Positions 11,798-23,954 of a stretch of 64,000 nucleotides of DNA are shown here, piece by piece (position 1 is the first letter of the stretch; every line of letters begins with the position of its first letter). The DNA lies in assembly GCA_003550325.1 (NCBI GenBank), contig QKWP01001075.1:34833-98832 (forward strand), in the 5' to 3' direction. The notes under the pieces were generated by a model, which worked only from the letters and a program-made list of their open reading frames with translations, did not search any database and had not been told where the DNA came from. The DNA comes from Gigaspora rosea. Its lineage: Eukaryota > Glomeromycota > Glomeromycetes > Diversisporales > Gigasporaceae. The position numbers and the translations under genes were made by a program.

Positions 11798-12154
11798 ACT
11801 ATGTCTGATTTTGTAAATCCATCTTTTGCTCATACACTAATATAAACTAAATTTGTATTTCTAAATTAATTCTATTTGCTATTGTACTAGAATAAAGAAT
11901 TTTGAAATTATTAATCACATTTAATAATAAGTTTTATTAAATATTTAAATTTTTTATATATATTTAGACAACCATTCTATAAATATAGAAAAAAACTTGT
12001 AATATACAACAATTTATTGATTTATATAGAAAGAATAACAAAATTATATTAAGTATAATTTAGAAAAGAAAAAAAATATATGATATTAAAAGATTCTTAT
12101 AATCTATATTAAGAATCCATTCTGATTTAAATTAATATTATTATTGAGTTTTAC

Positions 12155-12494
12155 TAAAATGCACCTATAGTGTTTTATACTATATTACACAAAACTATTA
12201 GAATAGCCAATCAAAATTTAAGATTAGGCATAGTATAAAATTTTATTTTTTTAGTTTATTTTTAAAAAAATATTCACATCTCAAAATTTTGTTTATAAAA
12301 CCAACTTTTGGGCTCTAATAAAAAAATTTTTTGCTAAATTTTGTATATACTAATGCCCAAATAAAATTCTAGTCTTACTCTAACCCTAAAGTAATTAAAT
12401 TTATTTTTGTTTTATAAAATTTATTCTTTGTTTTGTTGCACAAATTTGCAAATCTAATTTATCTATAGTAATAAAACACTATAAGTGCATTTTA
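12155..12494 (+). mobile_element. MITE, family TAAAATGCAC, copy 1
   Basis: The ends taaaatgcacctatagtgtt and aacactataagtgcatttta are inverted copies. Copy 2 is at 56695-57039 and shares the interior (aatttgcaaatctaattta, gattggct-like and ccctaa-like parts). The 340 bp between 11813 and 12154 hold nothing recognisable. Confidence 0.75.
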
Positions 12495-12761
12495 TAATAA
12501 TTGTTATTGTTATTTAATTTAATGTTATACTTGATCTTGCTTATGATTTGTTTACAGGTTATCTTTTAAAGTATATTTAACAATATACAAAATTTTATAA
12601 TTCTTGTAATAGTATATTTTTCAATCCAGTATTAATCAGTTTTAACAAACTAGTTCAACAAACAAATACCTTTATTGGCTATTTACATTATATCTGATCT
12701 TATTTATATTTTGATTGGCCAGTTGATCAATGCACATGTTGTTAAAACAACCATCCTATGC

Positions 12762-12975
12762 TATATAAATACTTCTTCAATTTTTAGTTGTTTAAATCTT
12801 TGTAAACCTTTTAAACTCTTTTGAACTTTTTACATATTCTAAAAAATATAGTTTCATTGCTCAAAATTTTTATATTTTTTATACTCTTTCAGATATTTAC
12901 AATTTTTAAATGTTATCAAAATTAATTTAAAATAAATCATGAGCACTTCTATTTCTGATCTGATTTATAATAGTA
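12762..12975 (+). pseudogene. Promoter and first exon of a decayed gene
   Basis: A TATA box (tatataaat, 12762) precedes an ATG at 12939 followed by 12 codons (M-S-T-S-I-S-D-L-I-Y-N-S) and an exact donor gtaagt at 12976. A plausible acceptor (aacattctag) at 13049 gives a 74-bp intron, the size seen in the micro-genes. Exon 2 would run only 14 more codons to a stop. It may be the 5' end of the pseudogene at 13848-14830. No family is recognised from these few residues. Confidence 0.35.
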
Positions 12976-13049
12976 GTAAGTACTATAATATAATAGAAAA
13001 TTCATAATTAATTAATCAAACTAAATTGTAAACTTTTTTAACATTCTAG

Positions 13050-13847
13050 TAATTACTGTATATCTTTCAATAATAGAAACTAATCATATATAGAATTCTT
13101 GTTTCATTATTGTAGAAATATTGTTATACTACTATTTAGAAATAATTAAAGTACACTTAACCATATTTGGGCTACCCAATACTTACAAGTTGCTGAAGTT
13201 TTGAACCCAAGTTCAAAAAATTTAAAAAAAAAAAGTAAGGTTACTTTGTTTGTTAGAAGGGCTTTTAGTAGGTTTTGATTAAAAAAATTACTGGGCTTGA
13301 CAGCTTGGTACCTACTCCAAGTCCTCAATTTAAGCATCTTAAAATGAAAGTTATATCAAGTTTTACTGACTTCATCAGCAGATTAGTTACCAGTATGTTC
13401 CTTAATTATATAAAAAGTTATATCAAGGTCTACAAACTTCATAACTAATAAGTAGAATTAGTTATGTTTCTTGATTATATAAAAATTAACTAATTCTTAT
13501 TATAATAGTTAGATAATAATTATCAAAATAGAAGATCAGAATAATACTAACAAGGTGTTATTGAAGAGCAAACAATTGTGAATATAAATATAATCTTATA
13601 TAAATATTTATTTGTAGTATTTTATTTAAAGAAAATCTAATAATATGAAATATTATTTTTAGTTATATGAACTTGAACAAGATAAAGTTTTTTTGAAAAC
13701 CTTTAAAACAATATATTAAAGTTAAAGAAAAAACACAGAGAAAAAAATGACTTATAACTCTTTTTAACAGGTGGTCTGTTGATGCTCTGTTCACAATAAT
13801 CCTAACAATTATAAATTTTTAATATAAAAAAATTTAATATTGACAAT
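13050..13847. other. AT-rich stretch, no clear gene
   Basis: The 13146-13337 minus-strand ORF has no recognisable content. Nothing else is visible. Confidence 0.35.
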
Positions 13848-14830
13848 AACACCAATATTAATTGTGATAACTTTGATTATTCTGATTTCAACAATATTAA
13901 TTTTGATAAATCTACCAATATTGGATGCAATAAAACAACCAATATTGAACATGATGATAGATTAACCAATATTGATGAATCGACCAATATAACTAATATT
14001 GAGTACAATGATTCAACTAACATTGATGATTTATATAATACATTAAGTAACAATAATTAGCCAATTACTAATCAATATTGCAAGAAATGAAAACAAGACG
14101 CTACTTATACTGCATCTTGTTTTTATTACTACAATCATACAAATATTTTAATTATAACAGAAAATACACAGGAAAAAACATTAATAAATGATATTTCAGA
14201 ATTTATTAATTCTGATACTTCAGATTGTTTCAATAATGAAGTAGAAAATTTTCTATCAAAATTTAGATATATTGTACAGTATATCAAATTACACATTATT
14301 TTATCAAGAAAAACATTTCAATTTATAATACTAGTATTTATTAATTTTTTCTGATACTATGCAGAATATTACACTTGAACAAAAAGATTAGATGAGATTT
14401 TAAGTGAATTATCAGAACCAATAGTTGCTGAAAAATGTGTTTCTGATTCTATAGCTTTGATTCCTGATTTATTTAAAAAAGCAATTCATAGTAAAACATA
14501 TACAATGCATGAAAATTAAAAGGAAATTTGTCATTGGTTTAATTATGGTAAGGAACATGAGAACTGTGTCAATTAGAATATTTTACAGTTCAATATTTCT
14601 AAAAAATCAGCAACCACACAAATTTACAATAAATTAAGAAATAATTTATATGGTGATACTTCAGCTAATTTATATAGAAGATCAAGAAAAGCCCAATATA
14701 TATATAAGCTTTTTAAGCACATTGGTAAGGATAAAATAAAAAGGCTAAAATCTTATAACTTAAACTGTTAACAAAAGCACAGATAAAATGGATTATTGAA
14801 ATTTTCTATCAAACTAATTTATATAAGTAA
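13848..14830 (+). pseudogene. Decayed gene of an expanded Rhizophagus-type family (I-Y-K-L-F block)
   Basis: Three plus-strand stretches read as one broken protein. Residues from 13848 to the stop at 14058-14060 are low complexity, with repeated T-N-I units (Asn, Asp, Ile, Thr). About 14135-14330 continues with an acidic stretch (EKTLINDISEFINSDTSD). About 14372-14830 reads EPIVAEKCVSDSIALIPDLF, then KEICHWFNYGKEHEN, ATTQIYNKL, and KAQYIYKLFKHIGKDKIKRL. In-frame stops interrupt it after Y-T-M-H-E-N, after E-N-C-V-N and after Y-N-L-N-C; a last piece is LTKAQIKWIIE. From memory, this block order occurs in a large family of uncharacterised proteins in Rhizophagus genomes. Function unknown. It is clearly dead as written. 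Confidence 0.55.
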
Positions 14831-15171
14831 ACTGAAAAGATAATAATGATATACAATAAAATTTATAAAATATTTATATTACTATTGATAAACAATAAGC
14901 TTAGAACATTTGTTTTTATAGTGCTTGATTAATTTTAACGAAATATAAATTAGAGTGCTGCTCTATTTGTTTTTTTACAAAGATGCTTATATATTTATTT
15001 AATTGCTAATTTGTTAAAAAATAATTCTACTTATATTATAAAATTTAAAAATTATATAAAATTAAAAGGTAAAAATGTTTATGGAATAACTCAAATTACA
15101 ATCACAAATGAATATATGTTGGTATTTGGCAAATTTGTTTTTAAAAGAAATATGTGAAATTGAAATATTCA

Positions 15172-15375
15172 AATTGCAACCAATACAACACATTACCCAA
15201 TTGGTATTAAACATGTGATCCTTATAAAACAACAAAAGAGTGGACAAGTGAAAATAAGAATATCAACAATTGTACTAGAGAATTTCAATTTAAAACTATA
15301 ATATATTATAATGTAATCAAATGAATTCCTTTTAGTAGATTAGATCAAATAATAACATTCTATATTGATAACTAA
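15172..15375 (+). pseudogene. Fragment of an expanded fungal protein-kinase family (N-terminal linker)
   Basis: One frame reads N-C-N-Q-Y-N-T-L-P-N-W-Y-stop, then T-C-D-P-Y, KEWTSENKNINN, and after a further stop IPFSRLDQI. From memory, the spacing C-x-Q-x-N-T-x(3)-W, then W-T-S-x-N-x-x-I-D and W-I-P-(F/Y), is the hallmark that precedes the catalytic domain in the very large Rhizophagus kinase families. Here the Trp before I-P-F is a TGA, an internal TAA replaces another residue, and no glycine loop or catalytic domain follows. It is a dead fragment. Confidence 0.5.
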
Positions 15376-15750
15376 TAATATAATCAATTTCAAAAATATC
15401 AGACTGTTACAGAAATATGAAATAAACAAAGCACAAGCCTTATTAGATAATAGCAACTTCAAAAATAATTTATTAACTATTGAACCCACTTTATATAGTA
15501 ATTTGTAATATACCCTTAAGTTTTTTTTTATTACCTTATTATAGGCAAAAATACTGCTACTTCAAATATACTATAATGTATCAATTAGTTTTGTAATTAA
15601 TGAAAGTAACCCATTTGGTATTAATTTTAGTGATTTTAGTGCGAAATTTTAACTCTAAATTTTAGTTTTTTTGTTAGGTAACATAGTATCAATAAATAAT
15701 GGATGTAAAATTAACTAATTGATTTAAATTTTGAAAAATGTGCTTGTCAC

Positions 15751-15980
15751 CAGTGTTTAAAATTCAAATTTGATTTTATGTTCTCAAAAAAAATTTTTTA
15801 AAATTTTAATGTTCTCAAAAATTTTTAATGTTCTCAGTATTAAAAATCAAAATTTTTTAATATTAAAAAATTTTATTAAATGTTCTCAAATAGAGAACAT
15901 TTTCCAATAATTCATGTTCATAAAAATTGTTAAATGTTCTCTGAGAACTGAGAACTGAGAACATCAAATTTTAATCACTG
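15751..15980 (+). mobile_element. hAT-type MITE with exact 8-bp target duplication
   Basis: The ends CAGTGTTTAAAATT and AATTTTAATCACTG are inverted. Both sides are flanked by cttgtcac (15743-15750 and 15981-15988), the 8-bp duplication typical of hAT transposition. The interior is filled with direct and inverted copies of GTTCTC/GAGAAC. The element at 57413-58396 has nearly the same ends but a different internal motif. Confidence 0.85.
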
Positions 15981-15984
15981 CTTG

Positions 15985-16443
15985 TCACTGGCGGTGACAC
16001 GCTCCTGTGTAACGTACGATCAAAACAAACATAAACACGTGTAAATTTATTATGACCCGGGTCGGATTTACTTATTTGTGCGGGTGGTACAAACCTAAAA
16101 AGGAAATTCAACGTAAAAAAAACTAAGTTCGTGAAATTAAAAATTTAGGGTTAGGGTAGGGTTAGGGTCTTAACATTAGAAGCTATAGGGTTAGAGTGAT
16201 GCCTATTATATGTAAAATTTCATTCCCGTCATTTTTAATTAGTGCACCAAGACAGGTTTATACACTCGTTTTCTTGTATTTTCTCTTTTTACGATTTTTT
16301 TTGTGTTTTTCTTCGCTTTGCTCACGTGTCGGGCTGATCCGGGATCATCACATTTTACGTTCTCCGATTGGCTAATTTCCCTTTTTGGATTTGTATCACC
16401 CGCACAAATAAGTGCACGCCGGGTCTGTCACCGCCGGTGACTT
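15985..16443 (+). mobile_element. TIR element around a nested MITE
   Basis: The ends gtcactggcggtgaca and tgtcaccgccggtgac are inverted. The interior is mostly the CACTTATTTG-family MITE at 16066-16418. Confidence 0.45.
16066..16418 (+). mobile_element. MITE, CACTTATTTGCGCGGGT family, copy 1
   Basis: The inverted ends are tacttatttgtgcgggtggt and acccgcacaaataagtgc. The interior carries the shared core: ttagggttaggg, then attcccgtcatttttaatta, gtgcaccaagacaggttt, gggctgatccgg and cgattggcta. Other copies: 27224-28406, 29147-29463, 30891-31227. Confidence 0.75.
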
Positions 16444-16639
16444 CACTGATCGTGACTCGCTAGTTTTTTTGAAAATTTTTTAAATTATAATACATGATGG
16501 ACTAATTGATTTTCAAAATTTACCACATCGTTATTACAACATGAAATGTTTGTCGAGAAGTTTAATAGAAAATTCCTTCGCAAAGAATTATATCTGGTAC
16601 TACTTTAATTTGATCATTACAAAATTAAATAACAGTATG

Positions 16640-16747
16640 ATAGGGTTGTTAATGGAGTACTCCAAACTATAATAAAACACATAAGCCACTCCAGTTTAAA
16701 ATGGAGTGGTTTATATGTTTTATTATACTTCATTAAACAACTCTACA
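16640..16747 (+). mobile_element. Foldback MITE, hAT-like ends
   Basis: The ends tagggttgttaatg and cattaaacaactcta are inverted, and the centre is a perfect ccactcca...tggagtgg hairpin. Flanks cagtatga and caatagaa agree at only 5 of 8 positions. The following ~900 bp to unit B (16750-17685) hold no gene that I can see. Confidence 0.6.
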
Positions 16748-17920
16748 ATAGAATAATTAAAAATAGATGTGATTACTATTTTTATTTACCAAATTTCAGA
16801 TATTTGCATCGAATTAGCCCACATACTTAATTTCAAATGCATCCCAACGTTGTGTAGCATCACTATATCAAGATATAAATAAGCAAACACATATTTGATA
16901 TAATTAACTAATCATAAATTCGAACACAAGGTGTTATTTTATAGTCAGTATCATAAGTGATTCATAAGCAATTTATTATTCGGAAGACAATTCAGTTAAT
17001 ATTTAATACCAGCAATTTGCAAAATGGCAATAAATTTTAGTTAAGAAACTACTTTCTACGGTCTAATGTTAGACTTGTGCTAACTCGTGATTCGTGAATT
17101 AAGCCCAAAGAGCTCGAATCATTTGATAGAGTTAACTAGTTCGAATTTTCTAGAATTATTTGATCGGGTTAATTTTTATTTGAATTATTTTTCGTTTTAA
17201 AAGTTAAATTACTACAGTATTTGCAACGGCGATTATGTTTCATATTCCGATAGGTAAGGTTTATTTCATAAATATTAATAGATTTTGACTCGCAAGTTAA
17301 AAAATTACATAAATCGATCATGACAAATTCGAGTTGTCCAATCATTACAGCGGTCTAATTAAAATGGTTTTTTTTTATGTAATAGACTTTGTCATGTTAC
17401 ACATGATCTAAATTAAAATTATGGGGTAAGAATCAATTTTTAGAGTCCATTACTCATTACCATTACCTAACGTTAAAATATGAGTATACTGTATACGTAA
17501 GTACGCAGTATGGTTAATCGACAAACATTTGAAGATCACACTTTACGAAAAAATAGAGTGTCCTACGCTTCGCTCCGGACTAATTAGCTCTTATTACTTA
17601 CGACAAATTCTTTTTTATTGAATAGATATTTATTCAAAAATCAAATATAACAAATTTTAAAAAGGGTTGTTTTAATATGTAACGCCCATATGTCTACATG
17701 CAGTTTTAGCTTTCAGTCATAACTCGAGTCATGCGGTTAAATGATATAACGTCTCTCACAAAACGATACAATATTAAAGGAACTACCCACACTTTCAAAG
17801 ATGTGGTTAACCAAGTATAATACTAAAAAGGGGACGTCTAAAGAGGAACAGATTCTTATAATATATTTTATCGAATTAACTTTATATTAGATTAGGATTG
17901 ATAGGTTTTAGGTACGATAG

Positions 17921-18675
17921 TGTAATGAATTAAAATGAGACTATGAAATTTTTTATATTATTCTATATTTTTTTTATTTTATTCTATTTTATTTTTATAT
18001 ATTTGTTATGAGTCACGCGCTAGGGATTCGATAGTAGCCCTACAATAAGTAAAATTAGTAATTCCCTTGTGAAAATGATTGGTTATACAAATAAGGGAAT
18101 TACATGTGGCGGGAAAGCGCAGTGCATTTAATTTCGCGCTGACGCCAAAATTATAGCGCTGACGCTGAAATTATAGCGCTGACGCTAAATTTTCCGCGTA
18201 TACGCTAAATTATTAGCGTTAACGTTAAAATTGTAGCGTAGACGCTATAGAAAATTAAAATGTATATAAGACCTCTAAAAAATTAATAAAGAAATAAGAA
18301 GTTTTGACTTTCAATTTAAAATGCAATAATAATAAAAGTAAACCCCTTATCTTTTGAATTCGACTTTAACCTTAATAAACCTTGCGAGACTCAATTCGAC
18401 GGACTGAATTGACTTGTAACTTCGTAGTGGCTTATTATAACTCGAATTCTGCGTAACGAGCTTTGTTAATCTCTTAACCTTTTCACGTGATTCCGACCCT
18501 AATTGAGCTTCGTACAAATCCTCTTACCTCGATTCCCTTCGATCAATAATCCGGATTATTGATACTTTTACATTCCGCCTTCATCTATCTATCCCCTCAT
18601 TCTGTAATCGGTTGGAGCTTTAAATTGGCACTATTGTCTATATTGTTTTACCGCTCTCCCGACTAAACCGTTACA
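17921..18675 (+). mobile_element. Solo LTR (755 bp) with 4-bp target duplication atag
   Basis: It starts TGTAATGAATT and ends CCGTTACA, with atag on both sides (17917-17920 and 18676-18679). Signals run in the same order as in the LTR at 2640-3123: T-rich start, a tandem repeat (18134-18250), tatataagacc near 18263, and aataaagaaat near 18285. Both LTRs end with a ctctccc stretch before the terminal GTAACA/GTTACA. Confidence 0.7.
18134..18250 (+). repeat. ~20-bp minisatellite in the second LTR
   Basis: Six units of the type gcgctgacgctgaaattata with differences. Each unit holds an imperfect GCGnnnACGC palindrome, parallel to the palindromic units in the LTR at 2640-3123 but with no sequence similarity to them. 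Confidence 0.8.
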
Positions 18676-20410
18676 ATAGTAATATATAAGCAAAATCGCC
18701 TTTCCGACATTTTTAATTAACCACCAAGGTAGGTTTAGACTGCCGTTTTTGTATTTTTCAAGGTTTACACTTCTCTTTCTTGTTTGCTTCGCTGAAGATC
18801 ATCAAAATTCTATAATTCGATTGGTATAATGTCACGTGATTCTGCTCCGCTTTAAACGACCCTAAAAAGGAAGTTATACATTTTAATCTGTACAAATTTC
18901 TGAATTTAGTAATTGTTTATGTTTTTTGCAATTGGACAATATACTGTACATACGCGTTAAGAGTAAAAAATACTTAAAAACCAAATCCATTCTTCATAAA
19001 AAATTTAACCTAGTAACACACATTACACAATTCTGTAATTATTAATAAAATACCCACAATAATGGAATAGAGCTTACTAAATGAGTATGTCGTAAATATA
19101 CGTGACACGCCATAACAAGTTTGTAGATTATCGGAGATATTCGCCGCCTGTTTTTCATGCCCATGCCCTATTGATTCTTTATAGTATTCATGCGAAATTA
19201 CGCCCCTTCGTATTACCTTATGAAAGAAATTTATAATACTATATTTAATACGACTAGTTTGGAGAACAGGCATCAGACAGAGAGTTAAGATTTGATGCTA
19301 AATATTTGGATGCACGTTAGAATCATACGTTTCATTATATGATTGGTAGCTATCCTTATAACTGTGAAACATCACGTTATTTTCTCTGAGCTGAAATGAT
19401 TATTCGAGAGCAAAAATTGTTTTATTGCACAATTACCGATTTGTAATAGTGTAGTGTAATTAACATTTCTTATTTGAGATGAACATCTAAAAATATTTTT
19501 TAAATACTTTAATATTTAATTGAAAATAAATAAACCAATTATTTTTATTAAAATTACATAATAAAATTTAAATTACCATATATTATCGTATCTAATAAAT
19601 GACTTTTTTTGAGTTGTGTCGCTTATAGGAATAAATGTACTTGAATGGCAGCTTTTTTTAATAAATTTTTATAATAAAGCATGTAAGAGATTTTATTCAA
19701 GGCTTCAAAAAACCGGATCGATGTTTTCGATAGAAAGAGTGCGGATATGAATAAATATCATAATGTTCGAAGATACAAAGGGCAATCGGGAAAATACTTA
19801 AGAATAAAACTAAGTTTTAATCATACAATTTTGTATTCATTAGTAATGAAGTTATTATTAAGTAATAACTTTGTAGCTAGATTTTGATAATCAATTGATT
19901 AATAATACACTACATTAATGGCGTCAGCCACATATACTCCTTGAAAAATATTACGATAATGCAAGAAACTGGGAAAACTGGAAATCGATGATCAGAAAAC
20001 TCAGTTTAGTTACACATTTACAAAAAAGCAGTATCCATATGTTAGTAAAATTAATGAAAACAAGAGATTTTTAAAAAAAAATTCCCAAAAAAGATATAAT
20101 ACCGAGAAACTCGTCCAGTATATCAAACGTCAGCTAATTTTATAATATTATTTCGTAATTTGGTCTAAATTATACATGCATGTAATGTTCACCAGTAGTA
20201 TATTTAGTTAAATAATTAAAAATTGTTTAAAGTTTATGCGATAATTTTCTTGCTAATAGATAGGTAGCATTATGTTGTATTCAAGAAAATGTTGTTTATA
20301 ATTCTGTCGCACACTGATTCTTTTCGCAATTAAATAATCACTCCTTATATCTGAATTAATTAAAAACAAATTAGTTGACAAATAAATGAAAAATTAAAAA
20401 ACCAATCAAA

Positions 20411-20525
20411 ACATGCACCAATAAAATGGCTTTGCATTCCGCTATGATTTGTGTCTAATAATATAAACCTCCGTGAATTCACTTATATCAATGTTCACCA
20501 TTTGTAATTTTGGATATAAAAACGG
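20411..20525 (+). promoter_or_regulatory. Core promoter of micro-gene copy B
   Basis: CCAAT at 20418-20422 and the TATA box in ggatataaaaacggttg at 20512-20528, aligned with copies A and C. An ATG that overlaps this TATA box is in frame with the peptide but is rejected as the start for that reason. Confidence 0.6.
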
Positions 20526-20584
20526 TTGTCCTTCTCTCACCCAAAAGAACAAAAAAAAACGAAAGAAAGAAATTGCCTCTGAGT

Positions 20585-20719
20585 ATGGATCAAACTATTT
20601 CCGTTGCTATGCAAAAACATCTAATTGAAGGAATCGGTGCCGAATTGTTCGGCAAAACAATTCCTTGCCAAGATATAGAACTATCAATTGCTTTTTATGC
20701 CGGATTTCCTTTTAAATAG
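20585..20719 (+). CDS. Conserved 44-aa micropeptide, copy B
   Basis: The product is 44 residues, starting MDQTISVAMQKHLIEGIGAE and ending YAGFPFK. Copies B and C differ at about 14 of 44 codons; I count nine silent changes (S, V, K, I, I, L, A, G, F codons) and five that change a residue (G/D, G/C, C/R, S/T, A/D). That excess of silent change is what a selected protein shows. The upstream Met-Ser of copy C is CTG-AGT here, so translation must start at the second Met. No domain is recognised and no Cys pattern is shared by all copies. The stop codon is followed at once by an intron donor, as in A and C. Confidence 0.65.
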   Translation: MDQTISVAMQKHLIEGIGAELFGKTIPCQDIELSIAFYAGFPFK

Positions 20720-20804
20720 GTAAAGATATATTTACTTTAAGCCAAAGAACTCTCGTAAATTAAAATGCGACTCAATTTTTTTTTTTTTTTTGCTGTGTTT
20801 TTAG
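20720..20804 (+). other. Intron directly after the stop codon, copy B
   Basis: 85 bp, gtaaagatat... to gtgtttttag, with a 15-T run before the acceptor. Donor side and exon 2 start match the other copies; only the T tract has expanded. Confidence 0.55.
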
Positions 20805-21612
20805 GAACTACTTTCGTATAATTAAATTATGCGATTTTTTCTTAAATTTTTTTAAAATTTACTTTCTCTGATATAAATTTATTTAAAAAAATATAGATTT
20901 GTTAGATCTCTTTTATATTCTAGATACTTTAATTATCAATCGTATTTTAGTTAATTTAGATTAATTAATAACTTATATGTTTTTTATTGTGCAACATCAC
21001 ATGATGATCTATAATTCCAGAATAGTTTAAGAATTTAATATTTTTATAAATCTCTGAAATCAACCACAAAACTATTATTTACTTTCATATGCTGCAAACT
21101 TAATTTTATCCTAAATGTGATATGCAGATAAACGTCTTATCCATCTGACAAAAATGAAAAACAGAAATCATTTAATATTATAGCTGAGCCGTCCTTTCTA
21201 ATAATAGAATAATCATTTTAGAAAAGCTTTATCAAAAAATATATATATTCTTCCGATTTAAAAACTTTTAAACCATATATTTATTAATGAAAATATATAT
21301 AGCATTTAATATGCTATTCAAAATAGTCACGCGGACTTCTTTTTTGATTTTTATACTGCCTTGAAAGAAATATTTATAGACTTAATTTAAAACGCCAAAA
21401 AAATTAATCTATTAAAGTATATATAAAGGATATATAATCGCACTCAAATTATTATATACTGTAACATCCACGTGATATTACAGTAAAAATTTTTTATTAT
21501 ATATTATAACTTATATGTATAGATATATATGTATAAATAAGCACTAATATTATGGGATATTTTGCGTTGTGTAGCCACAAAAATTTTTTTCAATTAAGAA
21601 GGTTATATATGA

Positions 21613-21778
21613 TCTGATTCAGCCCTTCTGATCGATGACACAAAGTCTTTAGATTATATAGCGAACCCCTGGAAATTATCCTAACATTATAGATTTAATC
21701 TATGGTGTTAAGATAATTTTCAGGTTTGTTATATAATTTAAAACCCAATATGTTGTCAATCAGAAGGGCTGATTCAGA
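21613..21778 (+). mobile_element. Foldback MITE in unit B
   Basis: The ends tctgattcagcccttctgat and atcagaagggctgattcaga are inverted, and the hairpin continues inwards with mismatches. Absent from units A and C. Confidence 0.65.
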
Positions 21779-22043
21779 TAAAAAAGCGGAGGTGCCCTTT
21801 TCCCTTGGCAGCACTCATATAGCTATTGCTGTATTTTATTCGATGATGATTGGTTGGTAATCCAGTCGGTACGGCTGAGTTAAAGAACGATCAAAAATGG
21901 TTTTAATCAATGAATTTACTATTTCAGTTATGAAATAAAATCAATATTTTTATCATATAAAGATACCATAAAATTGTTGATTTATTTTATAGGCTGTTGA
22001 TAGTAAGGTATTGAATAATTTTTGTTATCCGCAGCTTACTATG

Positions 22044-22220
22044 ATGGTGTTTACCAAATAACTCAAGTTATTTGGCAGTGATTACGCCATCTGACAAATA
22101 ACTCTGTTATTTGGCAGCTTACGTAATCACGGACAAGAACTTGAGTCATTTAGCAAGCACAACCGTAAAACACGTTATTGTATGTTACGCAGCAAATCAT
22201 TTTTTATTTGGCAGCGAATT
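22044..22220 (+). repeat. Cluster of CAAATAACTC-GTTATTTGGCAG hairpins
   Basis: Two clear and two weak copies of a short hairpin motif (caaataactc..gttatttggcag) occur within 180 bp. The cluster is absent from the matching part of unit A. No element ends were identified. Confidence 0.5.
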
Positions 22221-23954
22221 TAATATATACCATTTCTGAACCACTTCGAGACTCAGAAGCTGACATATTAAAGTTCACAGCCATATAATGAATTATTTTA
22301 CAAATAATTCTAGTTATTGCTGTTTCGCATTTAATAAATATATAATATTGTCTACTTTGAATTATGTTATAGCATAAAATATTCAGTCACAATCCATTAC
22401 GGCGCTTTTGTCCAGAATTGAAAAGTTTAACCACCGATAGTAAGTCATTTGAATTTGCCTTCATATTTTTGTCCCCAAATCCATGTATTCGGTCATTAAA
22501 TTTATTATTGGTTATTCAAAATTAAACTCCCAAAATTTTTTTGACCCCAAATTTATAGCAGCATAACGTCTAACCCATCTTCCCACCATTCAACGCATCT
22601 TCCCACTATATCTGCTTAGTCTCCTTAATTCCGCAAATGCGCCGTAATGCAAAAAAGCAAGAATGTAGGTTTTAAAGTATCTTTTTGATTGGCGGAGATA
22701 ATCCTTATCTAATTTGGTAATTTGATGATCCATGTGAAAAATATGTAACATGCGCATATTTATTTTGATAGATTTGATAGATTTGTGAAACAACAAGTGA
22801 AGCAGTAAACGCTTCCTTTTTAGGGGGCCCCCTTTTAGGAACGAAATGCCGGAGTATATTCTTCCAAAATAAATTCATATTACTATCTCGTTATGTCATT
22901 AGCACAAAATCAACTGGCTAGCATTTTTATTTTTTTATTATGCAGAATAATAAAACAACATAAAGCTGTAAAAAATTAAAATATATACACACATATATAA
23001 ATTAAGATAAATATATTCGCATTATTGTTACTTAAATCTAATAATGCTGTAAGCAGCATGAAAAGAAATGCGCGATTAATAGTAAAGGCATTACTTTATC
23101 AATTTTCAAATGATATTGATTTTCGAAATAATAATTGCCTCAGTTACAATCGAAGCTTTCAATACTTTCATATCGGATTTTGTATACCGAAACTTATGAA
23201 GTTATATAATAAAGATTATCTGTATATAGATAACCAACTTTGCTCTAGTACAACCTAAATTTGGTAATCATGAAGGCACTAGGTTACGGAATATTGTGCC
23301 TTGTGTTAGTTTTAGTGTCCTACTTCGCACATAGCGTCCAACTCCTTTAAAATATTTAGCAAACTAATTTTAGATATATATTACTATATATCTGTTATAT
23401 TAAATATTCTTTGCGTTCTACAGACGATCTCTTGTTTTGTTATTCGGCCGATAATCCTCATACAGTACGTCAAAATCGAGAAGTTCATTGTCTCAATCAT
23501 AATGACGTCAACCCCTTCTATCATGAAGATTTATGGTCAGTGACATTTTAGTTCGAAAATGTCACTTTGTGTCTATGATAATGTTGTTCGTCAAATTGAA
23601 ATACCTGTCAGATTAAATTTCAATTCTTGAGTTTCATTAAGGTCACGGTGAATAAGGTAAGGATAAGTATTAGCGGTATTATAATTATTTTGGTCGGACG
23701 CAAATATTAATTTGACATACGACACATATCTTACCGTAAACTGCCATATACAAGACCCCTCCCAGATATAAAATCCCTATGTACTAGACCCGGGTGTGAA
23801 TCTCAAAATCTACAATAACAAATTACAGTTTTTTTAAATATCTAGACTGGCCATTATAAATGAAAGATATGCATGTTTTTTAAATTTCCTTCTAAGGTAG
23901 ACCCGCCCGGTATGGTTTTTTTATGCCTTTTAAGAAATTCTTTAAATATTTTAA

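Larger units (their letters stand above)
17831..18861 (+). mobile_element. MULE-like element, CTAAAGCGGAG family, carrying a solo LTR
   Basis: The left end gggacgtctaaagaggaa and the right end ctccgctttaaacgaccc are inverted. Flanks actaaaaagg and ctaaaaagg are a 9-10 bp duplication; unit C shows the empty site (tactaaaaaaagg, about 33465). The right part has the shared core (tttccgacatttttaatta, caaggtaggtttagac). A solo LTR at 17921-18675 fills most of it. Confidence 0.65.

Noticed and set aside
20510..20584. N-terminal extension of micropeptide B from the upstream ATG
   Set aside because: That ATG is part of the conserved TATA box region, and the extension is not conserved in copies A and C.
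23025..23258. 77-aa ORF in unit B
   Set aside because: The homologous stretch of unit A (about 4735-4960) has stops and frameshifts, so there is no constraint.
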